Below the pieces are notes generated by a model. It was given only the letters and a program-made list of their open reading frames with translations. It searched no databases and was not told the origin of the DNA. DNA of 64,000 nt from Sphingobium sp. (lineage in GTDB: Bacteria; Pseudomonadota; Alphaproteobacteria; Sphingomonadales; Sphingomonadaceae): contig JAHFPV010000002.1 of the NCBI GenBank assembly GCA_023266575.1, positions 1 to 64,000 on the forward strand, read 5' to 3'. Positions 16,308 to 24,805 of this stretch are shown in pieces; within the stretch, counting starts at the first letter, position 1, and each line of letters starts with the position of its first letter. Position numbers and translations under genes: made by a program.

Positions 16308-17117
16308 ATGAAAGACGCTGACGCGGCAGTCCGCAACCCTATCCCGGCCTTCGCTGCTGGCGGCGTGATTGGCACGCTCGGCGGGCTCATCGGTCTCGGT
16401 GGGGCTGAGTTCCGGCTGCCCCTGCTGGTGGGGCTGTTCGGCTTTCCGGCGCTCGAAGCGGTCATCCTGAACAAGGCGATGAGCCTGATAGTTGTGGCGA
16501 CGGCGCTTCCGTTCCGCACCGGCACCGTGCCGTTCGCCGAAATCGCCACGCACTGGCCGGTCATCGTCAACCTGCTCGCTGGCAGCATCGCAGGCGCCTG
16601 GTTCGGGGCGGGTTGGGCGATCGGGCTCAAGCCCGAAACGCTGCACCGGATCATCGGTGTTCTGCTGGTCCTGATCGCGTTGGCGCTGGCATTCGGTCAC
16701 GGCCTCACCGGCGGCCATGCGCTGGTGGCGAACGACTTAGTGCGGATCGCAGCCGGCATCCTGGCCGGGTTCGCGATCGGCATCGTCGCTGCTTTGCTCG
16801 GGGTCGCTGGCGGCGAGTTGCTGATTCCGACTCTGATCCTGTTGTTCGGGCTCGATGTGAAGCTCGCCGGCAGCCTGTCGCTCGCGATCAGCCTGCCCAC
16901 GATGATCGCCGGGTTCGCGCGCTATAGCCGCGACCGTAGCTTCGCCGTGATCGGCCGGTATCGCATGTTCGTCATCGTCATGGCGCTCGGCTCGATTCTC
17001 GGCGCTTTCATCGGGGGGCGGCTTCTCGGGATCGTGCCTGAAGCCGTGCTGATGCCACTGCTGGCGACGATCCTCATCTTGTCCGCCGCCAAGATGCTTC
17101 TCCACCGTCGGCACTGA
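16308..17117 (+). CDS. TauE/SafE family sulfite/anion exporter-like permease
   Basis: A 269-residue integral membrane protein with about eight hydrophobic segments and the internal duplication of the TauE/SafE family: the first half has GGVIGTLGGLIGLGGAEFRLP, the second AALLGVAGGELLIPTLILLF. The family exports sulfite, sulfoacetate or other organic anions; the substrate here cannot be read from sequence. The ATG (MKDADAAV) has a GGAG about 11 bases upstream. It is the only plus-strand cargo gene in its neighbourhood and is followed by two strong hairpins. Confidence 0.85.
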   Translation: MKDADAAVRNPIPAFAAGGVIGTLGGLIGLGGAEFRLPLLVGLFGFPALEAVILNKAMSLIVVATALPFRTGTVPFAEIATHWPVIVNLLAGSIAGAWFGAGWAIGLKPETLHRIIGVLLVLIALALAFGHGLTGGHALVANDLVRIAAGILAGFAIGIVAALLGVAGGELLIPTLILLFGLDVKLAGSLSLAISLPTMIAGFARYSRDRSFAVIGRYRMFVIVMALGSILGAFIGGRLLGIVPEAVLMPLLATILILSAAKMLLHRRH

Positions 17118-17122
17118 TCCGT

Positions 17123-17177
17123 CCCTCTCTGGCGGCGAGCCGCCGAGAGGGAAACGCCCCGCCGGAGGGCGGGGCGT
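17123..17177. terminator. paired hairpins between convergent genes
   Basis: The first hairpin pairs CCCTCTC with GAGAGGG around a GGCGG/CCGCC inner stem (17123-17151). The second pairs ACGCCCCGCC (17154-17163) with GGCGGGGCGT (17168-17177). They start a few bases after the TauE/SafE stop and end nine bases before the stop of the converging DUF736 gene, so they can serve both directions. Confidence 0.65.
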
Positions 17178-17185
17178 CGCGTCGC

Positions 17186-17485
17186 TCAGCGCGACCAGAT
17201 GAGTGCATATTCGCCGGCGGTGTCGGTCTCGCTCAGGGTGGCGTAGATCGGCGCCGGGAAGCTCGGATCGTCCAGCTTGATCGAGATGTAATCGCGGTTC
17301 TCGCGGCTGGTCTTCTTCCATCCCGCGCCGCATTCGACCGAGCCGACCGCGAGGCGGTAATCGGGCGCCTTGTCGCTTTCCTTGTCGATCGGCCGGAGGG
17401 TCGCCTTGGCGTTGAGGGTCAAGGTCTTGACGGTTCCGGTGAAGGAGCCGTTGCTTGCCTGGGTGAAGGTGCCGATGGTGGCCAT
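17186..17485 (-). CDS. second DUF736 family protein
   Basis: A 99-residue DUF736 protein ([55 protein letters not shown] pattern). It shares the family framework with the copy at 11428-11763 but is clearly diverged, so it is not a recent duplicate. AAAGGAA precedes the ATG. Unlike the first copy it stands alone, apart from the transfer operon. Function is unknown. Confidence 0.85.
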   Translation of the reverse strand: MATIGTFTQASNGSFTGTVKTLTLNAKATLRPIDKESDKAPDYRLAVGSVECGAGWKKTSRENRDYISIKLDDPSFPAPIYATLSETDTAGEYALIWSR

Positions 17486-17731
17486 GTCGTAGTTCCTTTC
17501 GCTTTCGGGCCACGACCGCCGCGGCCTCGATGGCGATCGGTGAAGCGGGGATGATCGGACGCGCACCGCTTGCGGCCAGAGCGCAGCGGAGATAGAGCGG
17601 CGGTCCCGCAGGGAGGCGCCAAACCGCCTTTCAAATGCTGAACGCCATCAGTGAAGCAACGATGATGAATCGGCATCGCTTCATGCAGCCCTTGCTCTTT
17701 CCGGAGTAAATGAGGCTGCTATTTTGGGCCG

Positions 17732-17998
17732 ATGTCTTTCAAGCGATTCACCGCCGAACTGCCGACCCAACTTGCTGCGAGGGTCGATGCAATCGCCGCC
17801 TGCAACGGCATGACACGCGATGAAGCCGTGCAGCAGGCATTGCAAACATGGCTGCTGCACGATGAAGAGGAGAGGCACCGCATGACATGGGAAGGACTGG
17901 ACGACGTCGATGCGGGCCGCGTGGTCTCCCACGACGCCATCCAAGAGCATGTCGGCGCTTTGCTACATGGACGATCCTCGGGCCGAGGGCCGGTGTAA
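17732..17998 (+). CDS. CopG/ribbon-helix-helix protein, antitoxin-like
   Basis: An 88-residue protein: the N-terminal KRFTAELPTQLAARVDAIA, followed by GMTRDEAVQQALQTWL, is a ribbon-helix-helix dimerisation and DNA-binding fold, and the tail GLDDVDAGRVVSHDAIQEHV is the element usually seen in CopG-type antitoxins that pair with ParE/RelE toxins. The next gene overlaps its stop codon (TAATG) but does not encode a recognisable ParE. Low-complexity ends are absent, and the gene looks intact. Confidence 0.75.
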   Translation: MSFKRFTAELPTQLAARVDAIAACNGMTRDEAVQQALQTWLLHDEEERHRMTWEGLDDVDAGRVVSHDAIQEHVGALLHGRSSGRGPV

Positions 17999-18222
17999 TG
18001 AAGCGCCGGGCCAAGCGCCGGTTGCCGCGCGGGTGGGCGAAGGGGCTGACGTTCCCGCCGGATGAGCCGAAAAATCCGCCGCTGCGTCGCCGGAAGGATG
18101 ATGGTCCGATCGTCGTGACCGACGACTGGCCCGAAGAGATTCCGATCGGTGACGACGAACTGCGGGTCATCGAACGCTACATGCGAAGCGAGCTGGACGA
18201 TCTGTTCGGGCCGCTGCCCTAA
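17998..18222 (+). CDS. 74-residue protein of unknown function coupled to an RHH gene
   Basis: Starts in a TAATG overlap with the preceding ribbon-helix-helix gene, so it is translationally coupled. The product has a very basic N-terminal half (MKRRAKRRLPRGWAKGLTFP) and an acidic C-terminal half (DDWPEEIPIGDDELRVIERY and on to LDDLFGPLP). No family is recognised and the ParE/RelE fold is not apparent. By position it could be a toxin or an accessory factor of a two-gene module; that is inference only. Confidence 0.6.
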   Translation: MKRRAKRRLPRGWAKGLTFPPDEPKNPPLRRRKDDGPIVVTDDWPEEIPIGDDELRVIERYMRSELDDLFGPLP

Positions 18223-18253
18223 GGTGCACAACCTTGCAGTTTTGCGCGTCATC

Positions 18254-18268
18254 GACTGACATGCAGTC
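18254..18268. promoter_or_regulatory. short inverted repeat upstream of fitA-like gene
   Basis: GACTG (18254-18258) and CAGTC (18264-18268) are separated by ACATG, 20 bases ahead of the FitA-like start. FitA/VapB proteins bind inverted repeats that overlap their own promoters, so this is a candidate operator. The arms are only five bases long, so chance is possible. Confidence 0.3.
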
Positions 18269-18288
18269 ATTGACTTATGGAGGTCAGC

Positions 18289-18537
18289 ATGGCGGTGATA
18301 ACGATCCGAAACATCGACGACGCGATCGAGAAGCGGCTGCGCGTGCGCGCCGCGATCAACGGCCACTCTATGGAGGACGAAGCGCGCGACATCTTGCGCT
18401 CAGCGCTTTCGACCGATGATCCGCGCCCCCGCAATCTCGCGCAAGCGATCCATCGGCGCTTCGGTCCGCTCGGCGGTGTCGAGCTTCCCGAGACGCCCCG
18501 CGAGGCCATCCAGCGGCCGGTGAACTTTGGCGAATGA
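18289..18537 (+). CDS. FitA/VapB-type antitoxin
   Basis: An 82-residue antitoxin with an N-terminal ribbon-helix-helix (MAVITIRNIDDAIEKRLRVR, then NGHSMEDEARDILRSAL) and a C-terminal toxin-binding tail (NLAQAIHRRFGPLGGVELPE). GGAGG lies seven bases before the ATG used; an earlier in-frame ATG overlaps that ribosome site. Its stop overlaps the start of the toxin frame in ATGA. The gene is intact, although the toxin frame after it is broken. Confidence 0.85.
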   Translation: MAVITIRNIDDAIEKRLRVRAAINGHSMEDEARDILRSALSTDDPRPRNLAQAIHRRFGPLGGVELPETPREAIQRPVNFGE

Positions 18538-18932
18538 TCGTCCCCGGCATCAACGTCATCTCCGAGCTGATGCGGCGCGAGCCCGACGCAGCGGTGATCG
18601 CGTGGATCGGGCAGCGACCGACGGAGGGCGCTTCACCACGACATTGACGCAGGCGGAAATCTTCTATGGCTTGGCGCTGCCGCCCGAAGACCGCCGTCGG
18701 GACGCGCCGATGGTGGCCGCGCTGCCGATGTTCGAGGTCGATCTGGCCGGGGGGCTATCGTTCGATAGCGGTGCCACCTTGGCCTATCCTGACATCGCGG
18801 CGCCAGCGCGGCGCACGGTTAGCGATTCGCAATGTCATCGACTTGACCGATTGCGGCATCGCGGTGGTAAACCCTTGGACAGAGACATGGACTGCGCCGC
18901 CGTCCGTTCTTATCTGCGCTGCCCGGCACTAG
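18534..18932 (+). pseudogene. decayed FitB/VapC PIN-domain toxin
   Basis: The frame opens MIVPGINVISELMRREPDAA, matching the FitB/VapC start, but the catalytic Asp expected in the usual LDTNV motif is Gly here. Near 18625-18635 the reading shifts to another frame (FTTTLTQAEIFYGLALPPED). Near 18800-18812 it shifts back (GARLAIRNVIDLTDCGIAVV, ending NPW). The segment between the last two parts, which normally holds the second acidic cluster (a DAQIAA-like motif), is missing. With a lost catalytic residue, two shifts and a deletion it cannot make an active RNase. Confidence 0.85.
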
Positions 18933-19060
18933 GCGAATCCGCCGAGACCGCCCCGTTCAATTTGGCCTATTGTGCCATTCGCCGTCCTACACGCCGCCGA
19001 CGGCGGATGCGCTCATCCCCGTCGTCGGCGAGTATATCGACTTTCAGGCCATGCCTCCGG

Positions 19061-20167
19061 TTAAGCCAGTAGTTCAAGCTCTTCATCGCCTGGCCATTCT
19101 GGATCAAAGAATTTCTGGTCGTCTCCATGTTCGACGAAAATGCCGTTAAACCCGCTCGTTGCGGTGCGGAAACTGTCGCAGATGGCATCGGCGAGTCCGC
19201 GTCGATCCATGCCGAGCGTAACCGTGACGCTGTAGATGGCGGAGGCTTTGGAATCGCACCAGATTGTGGAGACACGTAGCCGCACGTCATCAGGCATTGC
19301 GTCCACGACGGCCTTCATCGTCTGCAATTCATGTGCGACCGAGTAGCGGCTCTGGAGGAGAACCCCTCGATGCTCCAGTTCATCGTAGGGGACCTTGGGG
19401 CCAGCATCGCGCCATTCGATCCCCTCTTGATGGGCGAGCGCGGCGGCCAGATCGTCGTCCATCTGCTCATAGTCGACCGGCGGTGTCTGCGGCGCTCCCC
19501 ATTGCGACGCCCGGCGCAGAATCTCTGTGTGCAGTTCCGAGTCATCCGCGATCTGGACCGTCGTCATGTTCTTCTCGACCACCAAGATGCCGGCATCGAC
19601 CAGCGAGTGCAGGGCGACATCGAAATTCGGATCGCGCGCGAGGTTGGGCAGTATCGATACAGGCGTTCCCTCGAAGGTCAGCCATAGCCGTTTGGGATCA
19701 AGCTTAGGCGTGAAGCCGGAACCGCCTTCGACATTCAGCAGCATTCCCGAGATGATCGCAAGGCGCAGACGCTGCCCCGGACCCGAACCAGGCCGCAGCA
19801 ACGATGCGTTCGCCCGAAGGACGATCTCAAGACTGAGCGCATAGGGAAGGACATCGCGCACCCACAGGTCTGAGGGTGTCAGCGCTCCCTTACTCTTCTG
19901 ATCGAGAGAAGCCGATACCGGACGATGGCAAGCCTGCGGCAGCGCCTTGATCAGATTCCCCCAATAATCATACGGACTGGCCGCGCCCTGCCGCTGACCG
20001 ATCCGGGCGTTGAGATCGTGCCAACTGCGATAGCCACCCGCCACAGCGACGGCATTCTGGCATTCGGACAGCGGAAAAATCATCGCGCTGGCCTGGAGGA
20101 GGCGCTTGAGCTGCTTGGCGCACTTCTTGGCGCCATCGAGAGTGGAGTACATCGTCGCATCCTTCAT
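19061..20167 (-). CDS. unknown protein with N-terminal GYxxWHDL motif
   Basis: A 368-residue soluble protein. Residues about 12-55 hold GAKKCAKQLKRLLQ and then LSECQNAVAVAGGYRSWHDL, a short helical module seen at the N-termini of many otherwise unrelated alphaproteobacterial proteins. The rest is not recognised: it contains WLTFEGTPVSILPNL, an acidic QMDDDLAAALAHQEG stretch and an acidic tail. No membrane segment or catalytic motif is evident. A second ATG five codons in (MYSTLDGA) has the better ribosome site, AAGGA. It is a lone gene between the toxin remnant and the methylase cassette. Confidence 0.7.
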   Translation of the reverse strand: MKDATMYSTLDGAKKCAKQLKRLLQASAMIFPLSECQNAVAVAGGYRSWHDLNARIGQRQGAASPYDYWGNLIKALPQACHRPVSASLDQKSKGALTPSDLWVRDVLPYALSLEIVLRANASLLRPGSGPGQRLRLAIISGMLLNVEGGSGFTPKLDPKRLWLTFEGTPVSILPNLARDPNFDVALHSLVDAGILVVEKNMTTVQIADDSELHTEILRRASQWGAPQTPPVDYEQMDDDLAAALAHQEGIEWRDAGPKVPYDELEHRGVLLQSRYSVAHELQTMKAVVDAMPDDVRLRVSTIWCDSKASAIYSVTVTLGMDRRGLADAICDSFRTATSGFNGIFVEHGDDQKFFDPEWPGDEELELLA

Positions 20168-20413
20168 TCCGGCCTTGAAGATGCGCTGCTCATCTCTCTA
20201 GCGGCCGAATAAAGTTGCGGTCACAACAGAGCAAAATTCGTTGGATCAACGATCCTTCGCCAAGGCAGCGGCCGCGCCGACGATAGCGGCGCACGCCAGA
20301 AACTACGCCGGTCCATTCAAATTGCAATACCGGACCCGCGACGATGAGCGCGGTGCGGGCTGAGGATCGTCGAATAGGACCAAGTTCGGCACGACCGGGC
20401 CATCCTCCATCGA

Positions 20414-20866
20414 TCAGGGGGCTGCCGAGCGCGCGCCTACTTCAATCGCTTTGAGCTCACTTCGGGCCGCATCGACGAACGCGCATTTCGCCGCGAAGTG
20501 ATCGCCGTCCTCCCCGCTGCTTTCTCTGCCGTTGGCTGAAAGCGCCAAATCGCAAACTCGCTTCGCGCACTGCTGCACGGCATCGGTGGAGAGAAGGGAT
20601 ATCTCCGCGTAGAGCGCAAGCAACGGCGTGACGTTGTCGATCGACTTCGAACCGGCCCCTGCGACGAGCAGCACATTGCGGTCCGCTTCCGCGATGAACT
20701 TCGCGTAGAGCCGTTGCCGTTCCAACAGGCGCTCGCGGACAAGCCCAAGCTTCCACTCATGCGAGCGCATCCCGCGCCCTGCGACATAGCTCGCGATACC
20801 GGCGATCAGGGCGGCGCCGAGCGACGCGATGATAGGGATAAGAAACTGTGCGGAAGACGCTGTCAT
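20414..20866 (-). CDS. small membrane-anchored protein of the methylase cassette
   Basis: A 150-residue protein with one N-terminal hydrophobic segment (about residues 7-30, FLIPIIASLGAALIAGIASY), then a long charged helix (KLGLVRERLLERQRLYAKFI) with coiled-coil character and a helical C-terminal part. No family is named with confidence. It begins only 13 bases after the stop of the PD-(D/E)XK-like gene and reads in the same direction, so it is likely the last gene of that transcript. A GGGGG stretch precedes the ATG. Confidence 0.65.
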   Translation of the reverse strand: MTASSAQFLIPIIASLGAALIAGIASYVAGRGMRSHEWKLGLVRERLLERQRLYAKFIAEADRNVLLVAGAGSKSIDNVTPLLALYAEISLLSTDAVQQCAKRVCDLALSANGRESSGEDGDHFAAKCAFVDAARSELKAIEVGARSAAP

Positions 20867-20879
20867 AATGCGGCCCCCA

Positions 20880-21650
20880 TCAGTCGCGAACCCCGGATTG
20901 TGGTAACGCCTTCTCTATGAGCTCAACCTTTGCGATCTTCTTCCGCGATCTAGCGGACCGCTGGCTGGAGACGGAATAGCCGAATTCCAGAAAGAAATGT
21001 GCGACCCTGATCGTCCCATGGATCGGTGCGAGATGCGCGTCCCGGTCATGTTCGGTGTCGAAATCAGCGGCGGGAAACATCGTCGAAGGGGCCTCAAAAG
21101 CGCCGCCCGTCGGTGACGGTCTCAGCCGAAGAGTTGTCGATCGGGCCGCGTTGGACAACTCTTCGCACAGCGGCGTCAGCACATCGTGCTTGGGATCGGT
21201 CAGCATAGCGACCATCGCGGCGACAGCTTCCCCGCGCGCGTAGATGCCGGTCACGAAGCGGCCCAGACCCTTGTCGCCAAGATAATGATCCCGGTCGGCC
21301 TTGAAGCGGCTCATCTTCTTGAACTCGAATACCAACGCAACGGATTGAGTGGTGGTGTTGAAGCTGTAGACGATATCAGTCCGTCGCTCCTCTTGAACCT
21401 CCGCCGTTTCGAGATCCATTTCCAGAATGACATTCTCGGCGGACCAGTGGCCGAGCAGACCACGGCGCCGGCCCGTCACCAACTCAGCATGGGTCTTCAG
21501 CGCCTTTGTGAGCACGGGTTCATGAAGTTTCGGATGGAAGCCTGGCTTTTGGTGAGCGGCAAGCGTGGACCAACTCTCCATTAGCGCGTCAACCGCCTCG
21601 GTCGCGCTTTGGAGAGGAAATGCCGTTAGCCAGTCGGATGTGCCAGTCAC
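20880..21650 (-). CDS. PD-(D/E)XK nuclease-like protein of the methylase cassette
   Basis: A 256-residue protein starting at a GTG that overlaps the methylase stop (GTGA); the reading further upstream lies inside the methylase gene. Around residues 91-112 the sequence TDIVYSF is followed by VALVFEFKKM, giving Asp92, Glu109 and Lys111 in the spacing and strand pattern of a PD-(D/E)XK nuclease core, with an upstream helix carrying Glu. This fold assignment is by eye. The C-terminal half has no recognised domain. It is probably the effector or restriction partner of the neighbouring methylase, but that is inferred. Confidence 0.6.
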   Translation of the reverse strand: MTGTSDWLTAFPLQSATEAVDALMESWSTLAAHQKPGFHPKLHEPVLTKALKTHAELVTGRRRGLLGHWSAENVILEMDLETAEVQEERRTDIVYSFNTTTQSVALVFEFKKMSRFKADRDHYLGDKGLGRFVTGIYARGEAVAAMVAMLTDPKHDVLTPLCEELSNAARSTTLRLRPSPTGGAFEAPSTMFPAADFDTEHDRDAHLAPIHGTIRVAHFFLEFGYSVSSQRSARSRKKIAKVELIEKALPQSGVRD

Positions 21651-24600
21651 GCAGGCACTCGCTTCGATGGAGAAGGGTCGGCCGCCACGCGCTGCACTGT
21701 GCGGACCATCTGCTCGGCGTCGCGTAGCGCATGGCGAACGGTCCAACTTCGGCGGGCGAGCGGGCGTACGAGATAGAGATCGCCGCCGTTCCATATCTGC
21801 GTGTCAGGAACTAGTTGCATAGCATCGCCCGACGGGATGACCGTCAGCCCAGCCTCACGAAGCTGCGCAACGGTGGCAAGCACCAGCGCGTCATCTATCT
21901 GGCTGCGGTCCAGAACAGGTTTATCAGTCACGTCCGGGCGATACCGCACGCGCACGATGCCGAGCGGTCCCGCCCGGCTTGGTTCGCTCGCCATCACGCC
22001 GACCTCGAACTGCCCCTGACCCCCCATCCGTTCTCGCCACTCGGTCAATGCGCGACCGAGCGTGCGGGCGTAGGCATCGAGGTCGCCATGAGCGAGCCGA
22101 AGTTGCGCCAGCTCGCGCATCCGCTTGAAGCCGCGCGGACGGATCGCCGGCATCAGCTTGTCGACCGTCTCGCGCACCAATTCCTTCTCGGTCGCGCCGA
22201 GATCGAAGAAATTGAAGACATGCTCGTCGAGCGTCGCCTGGTCGGCTTCGTAGCGTGCCGCTTGCTGCAATTCGGGTACGCTCTCCAGCGCGATCAACCA
22301 GTCGCTGATGGCCTGCATCGCGACGAGCGCCTTGGAGGGATCAGGAGCCATCTCGGGGCGGAAGAAGGGGAAGGTCTCGACATCCTTGAGATGGACGCCG
22401 TTCCGTTCCGCGAGCATCTTCCATGCGCGCATCATCAGGAAATAGCGGGCGAGGCTTGAGCGCAGATAGATGGTTGCAAAGCGGAGCAAGGGGGCATCGA
22501 CAGACGCCCCGGAGATCACGCCGACGCTGTGGGTGAAGCTCGCAGGTTTATCGAAGAAAACGGCGCGAATCGATAACTCCGCGCGCGAGAAGCCGTCCGG
22601 GAACAGCACACGGGGCCCGTCGAACACCGACATCAGGCTGTCGTTCAGCCCGACGACGGTCGTGCGCGAAGGGGGCCAGGCACTAAGGCGATCGGGATGG
22701 AGCACTGGTGCGCCGGTGCGCAGCGCCTCAATCGGAACATGCTTCATGTTCTTGAGCCGGTCAGCGCTTTCCGGTGTGCGGCTCTTGTCTTCGAGATGCA
22801 CGCCTTTCCGGTTGACCCATTGCCGGAATTCCTGCGGGCCTTTCCAGAGGTCGCCAAACGAGCCAAGCGCACTGAGCCGCGACCAAAGAGACAGATCGTT
22901 TGCGTCGCCCCACATATAGGTGATGAGACGTTGAGGGTCCTGCGCGATCGACCTCGTATCGAGGAAATGGCGATCAGCGGTCTGCATGGTGAGACGACCG
23001 AACGCCAGGCTGAGATCGGCTTTGGGCACGCAATAGTCGAAGCTTTCGCCGTGCGGGATGCGTGTTGCCCGGATTCGTTCTACGCCGTCGTCGCGGGATT
23101 CGGCTGCGGGCCGCGCTGTCCCGACAAACAAATGGCATGTGTTCGCCGCGGTCGGGAACAGGAGCTGCTGAAGATCGCCGAAATTGATCAACCGGAGCGG
23201 CTTAACACGTTCGAGAAATTCGCTGACAAAGACCGCGCTGGACGCGCCGAGGAATTGCCCGATCGGGAGGATGAGGCAGATCTTGCCGCCGCCCTCGACG
23301 AAGTCGAGCGCACGCATGGCGAACGCCCCGGCGATCTGCCGTCGCACGAAGGGAATATCGGTCGATTCGGCCCAGACGTCCGCACTGGTCTTCACATCGC
23401 CGGGGGGCTCAGTCCAAGGCGGGTTCGACAGGATCAGCGTGAAGCGCTTCCCCGTGAAACCGTGCTTCGGACTGAACAGGTCGCCAGTTGCGCCATAGAA
23501 GAGATTGGTCTGCTTGAGCGACGGAAGCTTGACCTGCTCGCGCTCCTGGGCGGTGAGGATGTCCGCGGGATCGAGACCTTCAAGCACCGAGAGATAGAGG
23601 CTGAACGCCGTCACTCGGCATGCCATCTCGTTGATGTCGGCACCGAAGATCTGGCGCTGCAGCAGTTCGCCGCGTTCCTTGAAACCGAGCTGGCGGCCGG
23701 AAATCGCCTCCGCATGGGCGAGCAGCCGGCGAAAAGCGGTGGTGAGCAGAATACCCGACCCGCACGCGCCATCGAAAATCCGTTCTGCCAGCGGGTTGTC
23801 CGAAAGCGCCAGGACCTGTTCGACCGCCAGCATCGCAAGGTGCCGGGGCGTATAATATGCGCCGTCACGCTCCTGCTGCTCGTCGGAGAGCAACTCCTCG
23901 TAGAGGCCCGACAGCAACTCGACCGGAATGTAGCTAAAGTCGTAATTCCAGAATGATCCCTGGCCGGTGCGCATGTTGGTGCGTCGCAGGAACGAATCGA
24001 GCGTTAGGAAACCTTTGCTGTCGAGTTCCGACCAGGGATCGTGGCGATCGTCCCCCAGGAAGTCGCCGTTGAAGTCCTGTCGCAGGCAATCGATCAGCTT
24101 GATGATGCCGTCCCGGTCGCTGGCCGTGACAAGTTCATGGAGGGAGGTCACGCCGCGCCGCTTCCGATAGTGTGCGCCGACGATCTGACGATGTTCGAGA
24201 TAGGAGATGAAAAGTATTTGCCCCATCAGCAGTTCGGCGAGACGGCGCCAGAGCCGCTCGCGTTGTTCGGGGTCTAGATCGTCCCGCTGCTTGAAGCCTT
24301 CTTCCGCCAGGATTTCCACGGCAGCCGAGAGATTTTCCAAGAGTTTGCGATCGACGCGGGCGCGCAACTCGAACCATTTGGGTAGGCGCTCAGAGAGATT
24401 CGCCGATGCGACCTCCAGTGCCGAAAAGGGGCCATCGGGGGCCGCCTCGGCGAGCGTCAGACGCTCCTGTGCATTCTTGAGGCGCCGGACCGGTAAGGCG
24501 ACGGCGGTGTCGCCGCGCACATCGATCACGACGGTGGCGAGGTTCTGGTTCCAGATGCGCTGGCGGATAGTGTCGAGCTGGTCGCGCGACAGCGGCTGAT

Positions 24601-24805
24601 CCTCGCGGGAGACGAACACGACCGCAGGCACGCCTTCGACATCGAAGACTGCGCGCGCGCCGATCGCCCCGTCGTCGCTCAGCATCGCGCGTAGTTCGAG
24701 CGCGTAAGGGTGCGTGTCCGGGACGTCGTCGGTCCGCAGATGCAGTTGCGCCGGCTCGGCCGAATAGCCGAGGCGGTCGAGCCAACCCTGCAGCATCTCG
24801 CTCAT
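21647..24805 (-). CDS. Eco57I-type N6-adenine DNA methylase, large
   Basis: A 1052-residue SAM-dependent DNA methylase. Motif I (DGACGSGILL) is at about 345-354 after GAYYTPRHLA, and the catalytic motif IV is SNPPW at 460-464. This marks an N6-adenine methylase of the Eco57I class. The N-terminal 110 residues contain VPAVVFVSREDQP and IRQRIWNQNLATVVID, a module that often precedes such methylases in defence loci. The C-terminal 500 residues probably hold target recognition. No clear nuclease motif is seen inside it. Four-base overlaps join it to the regulator gene before it and the PD-(D/E)XK-like gene after it. Confidence 0.88.
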   Translation of the reverse strand: MSEMLQGWLDRLGYSAEPAQLHLRTDDVPDTHPYALELRAMLSDDGAIGARAVFDVEGVPAVVFVSREDQPLSRDQLDTIRQRIWNQNLATVVIDVRGDTAVALPVRRLKNAQERLTLAEAAPDGPFSALEVASANLSERLPKWFELRARVDRKLLENLSAAVEILAEEGFKQRDDLDPEQRERLWRRLAELLMGQILFISYLEHRQIVGAHYRKRRGVTSLHELVTASDRDGIIKLIDCLRQDFNGDFLGDDRHDPWSELDSKGFLTLDSFLRRTNMRTGQGSFWNYDFSYIPVELLSGLYEELLSDEQQERDGAYYTPRHLAMLAVEQVLALSDNPLAERIFDGACGSGILLTTAFRRLLAHAEAISGRQLGFKERGELLQRQIFGADINEMACRVTAFSLYLSVLEGLDPADILTAQEREQVKLPSLKQTNLFYGATGDLFSPKHGFTGKRFTLILSNPPWTEPPGDVKTSADVWAESTDIPFVRRQIAGAFAMRALDFVEGGGKICLILPIGQFLGASSAVFVSEFLERVKPLRLINFGDLQQLLFPTAANTCHLFVGTARPAAESRDDGVERIRATRIPHGESFDYCVPKADLSLAFGRLTMQTADRHFLDTRSIAQDPQRLITYMWGDANDLSLWSRLSALGSFGDLWKGPQEFRQWVNRKGVHLEDKSRTPESADRLKNMKHVPIEALRTGAPVLHPDRLSAWPPSRTTVVGLNDSLMSVFDGPRVLFPDGFSRAELSIRAVFFDKPASFTHSVGVISGASVDAPLLRFATIYLRSSLARYFLMMRAWKMLAERNGVHLKDVETFPFFRPEMAPDPSKALVAMQAISDWLIALESVPELQQAARYEADQATLDEHVFNFFDLGATEKELVRETVDKLMPAIRPRGFKRMRELAQLRLAHGDLDAYARTLGRALTEWRERMGGQGQFEVGVMASEPSRAGPLGIVRVRYRPDVTDKPVLDRSQIDDALVLATVAQLREAGLTVIPSGDAMQLVPDTQIWNGGDLYLVRPLARRSWTVRHALRDAEQMVRTVQRVAADPSPSKRVPA

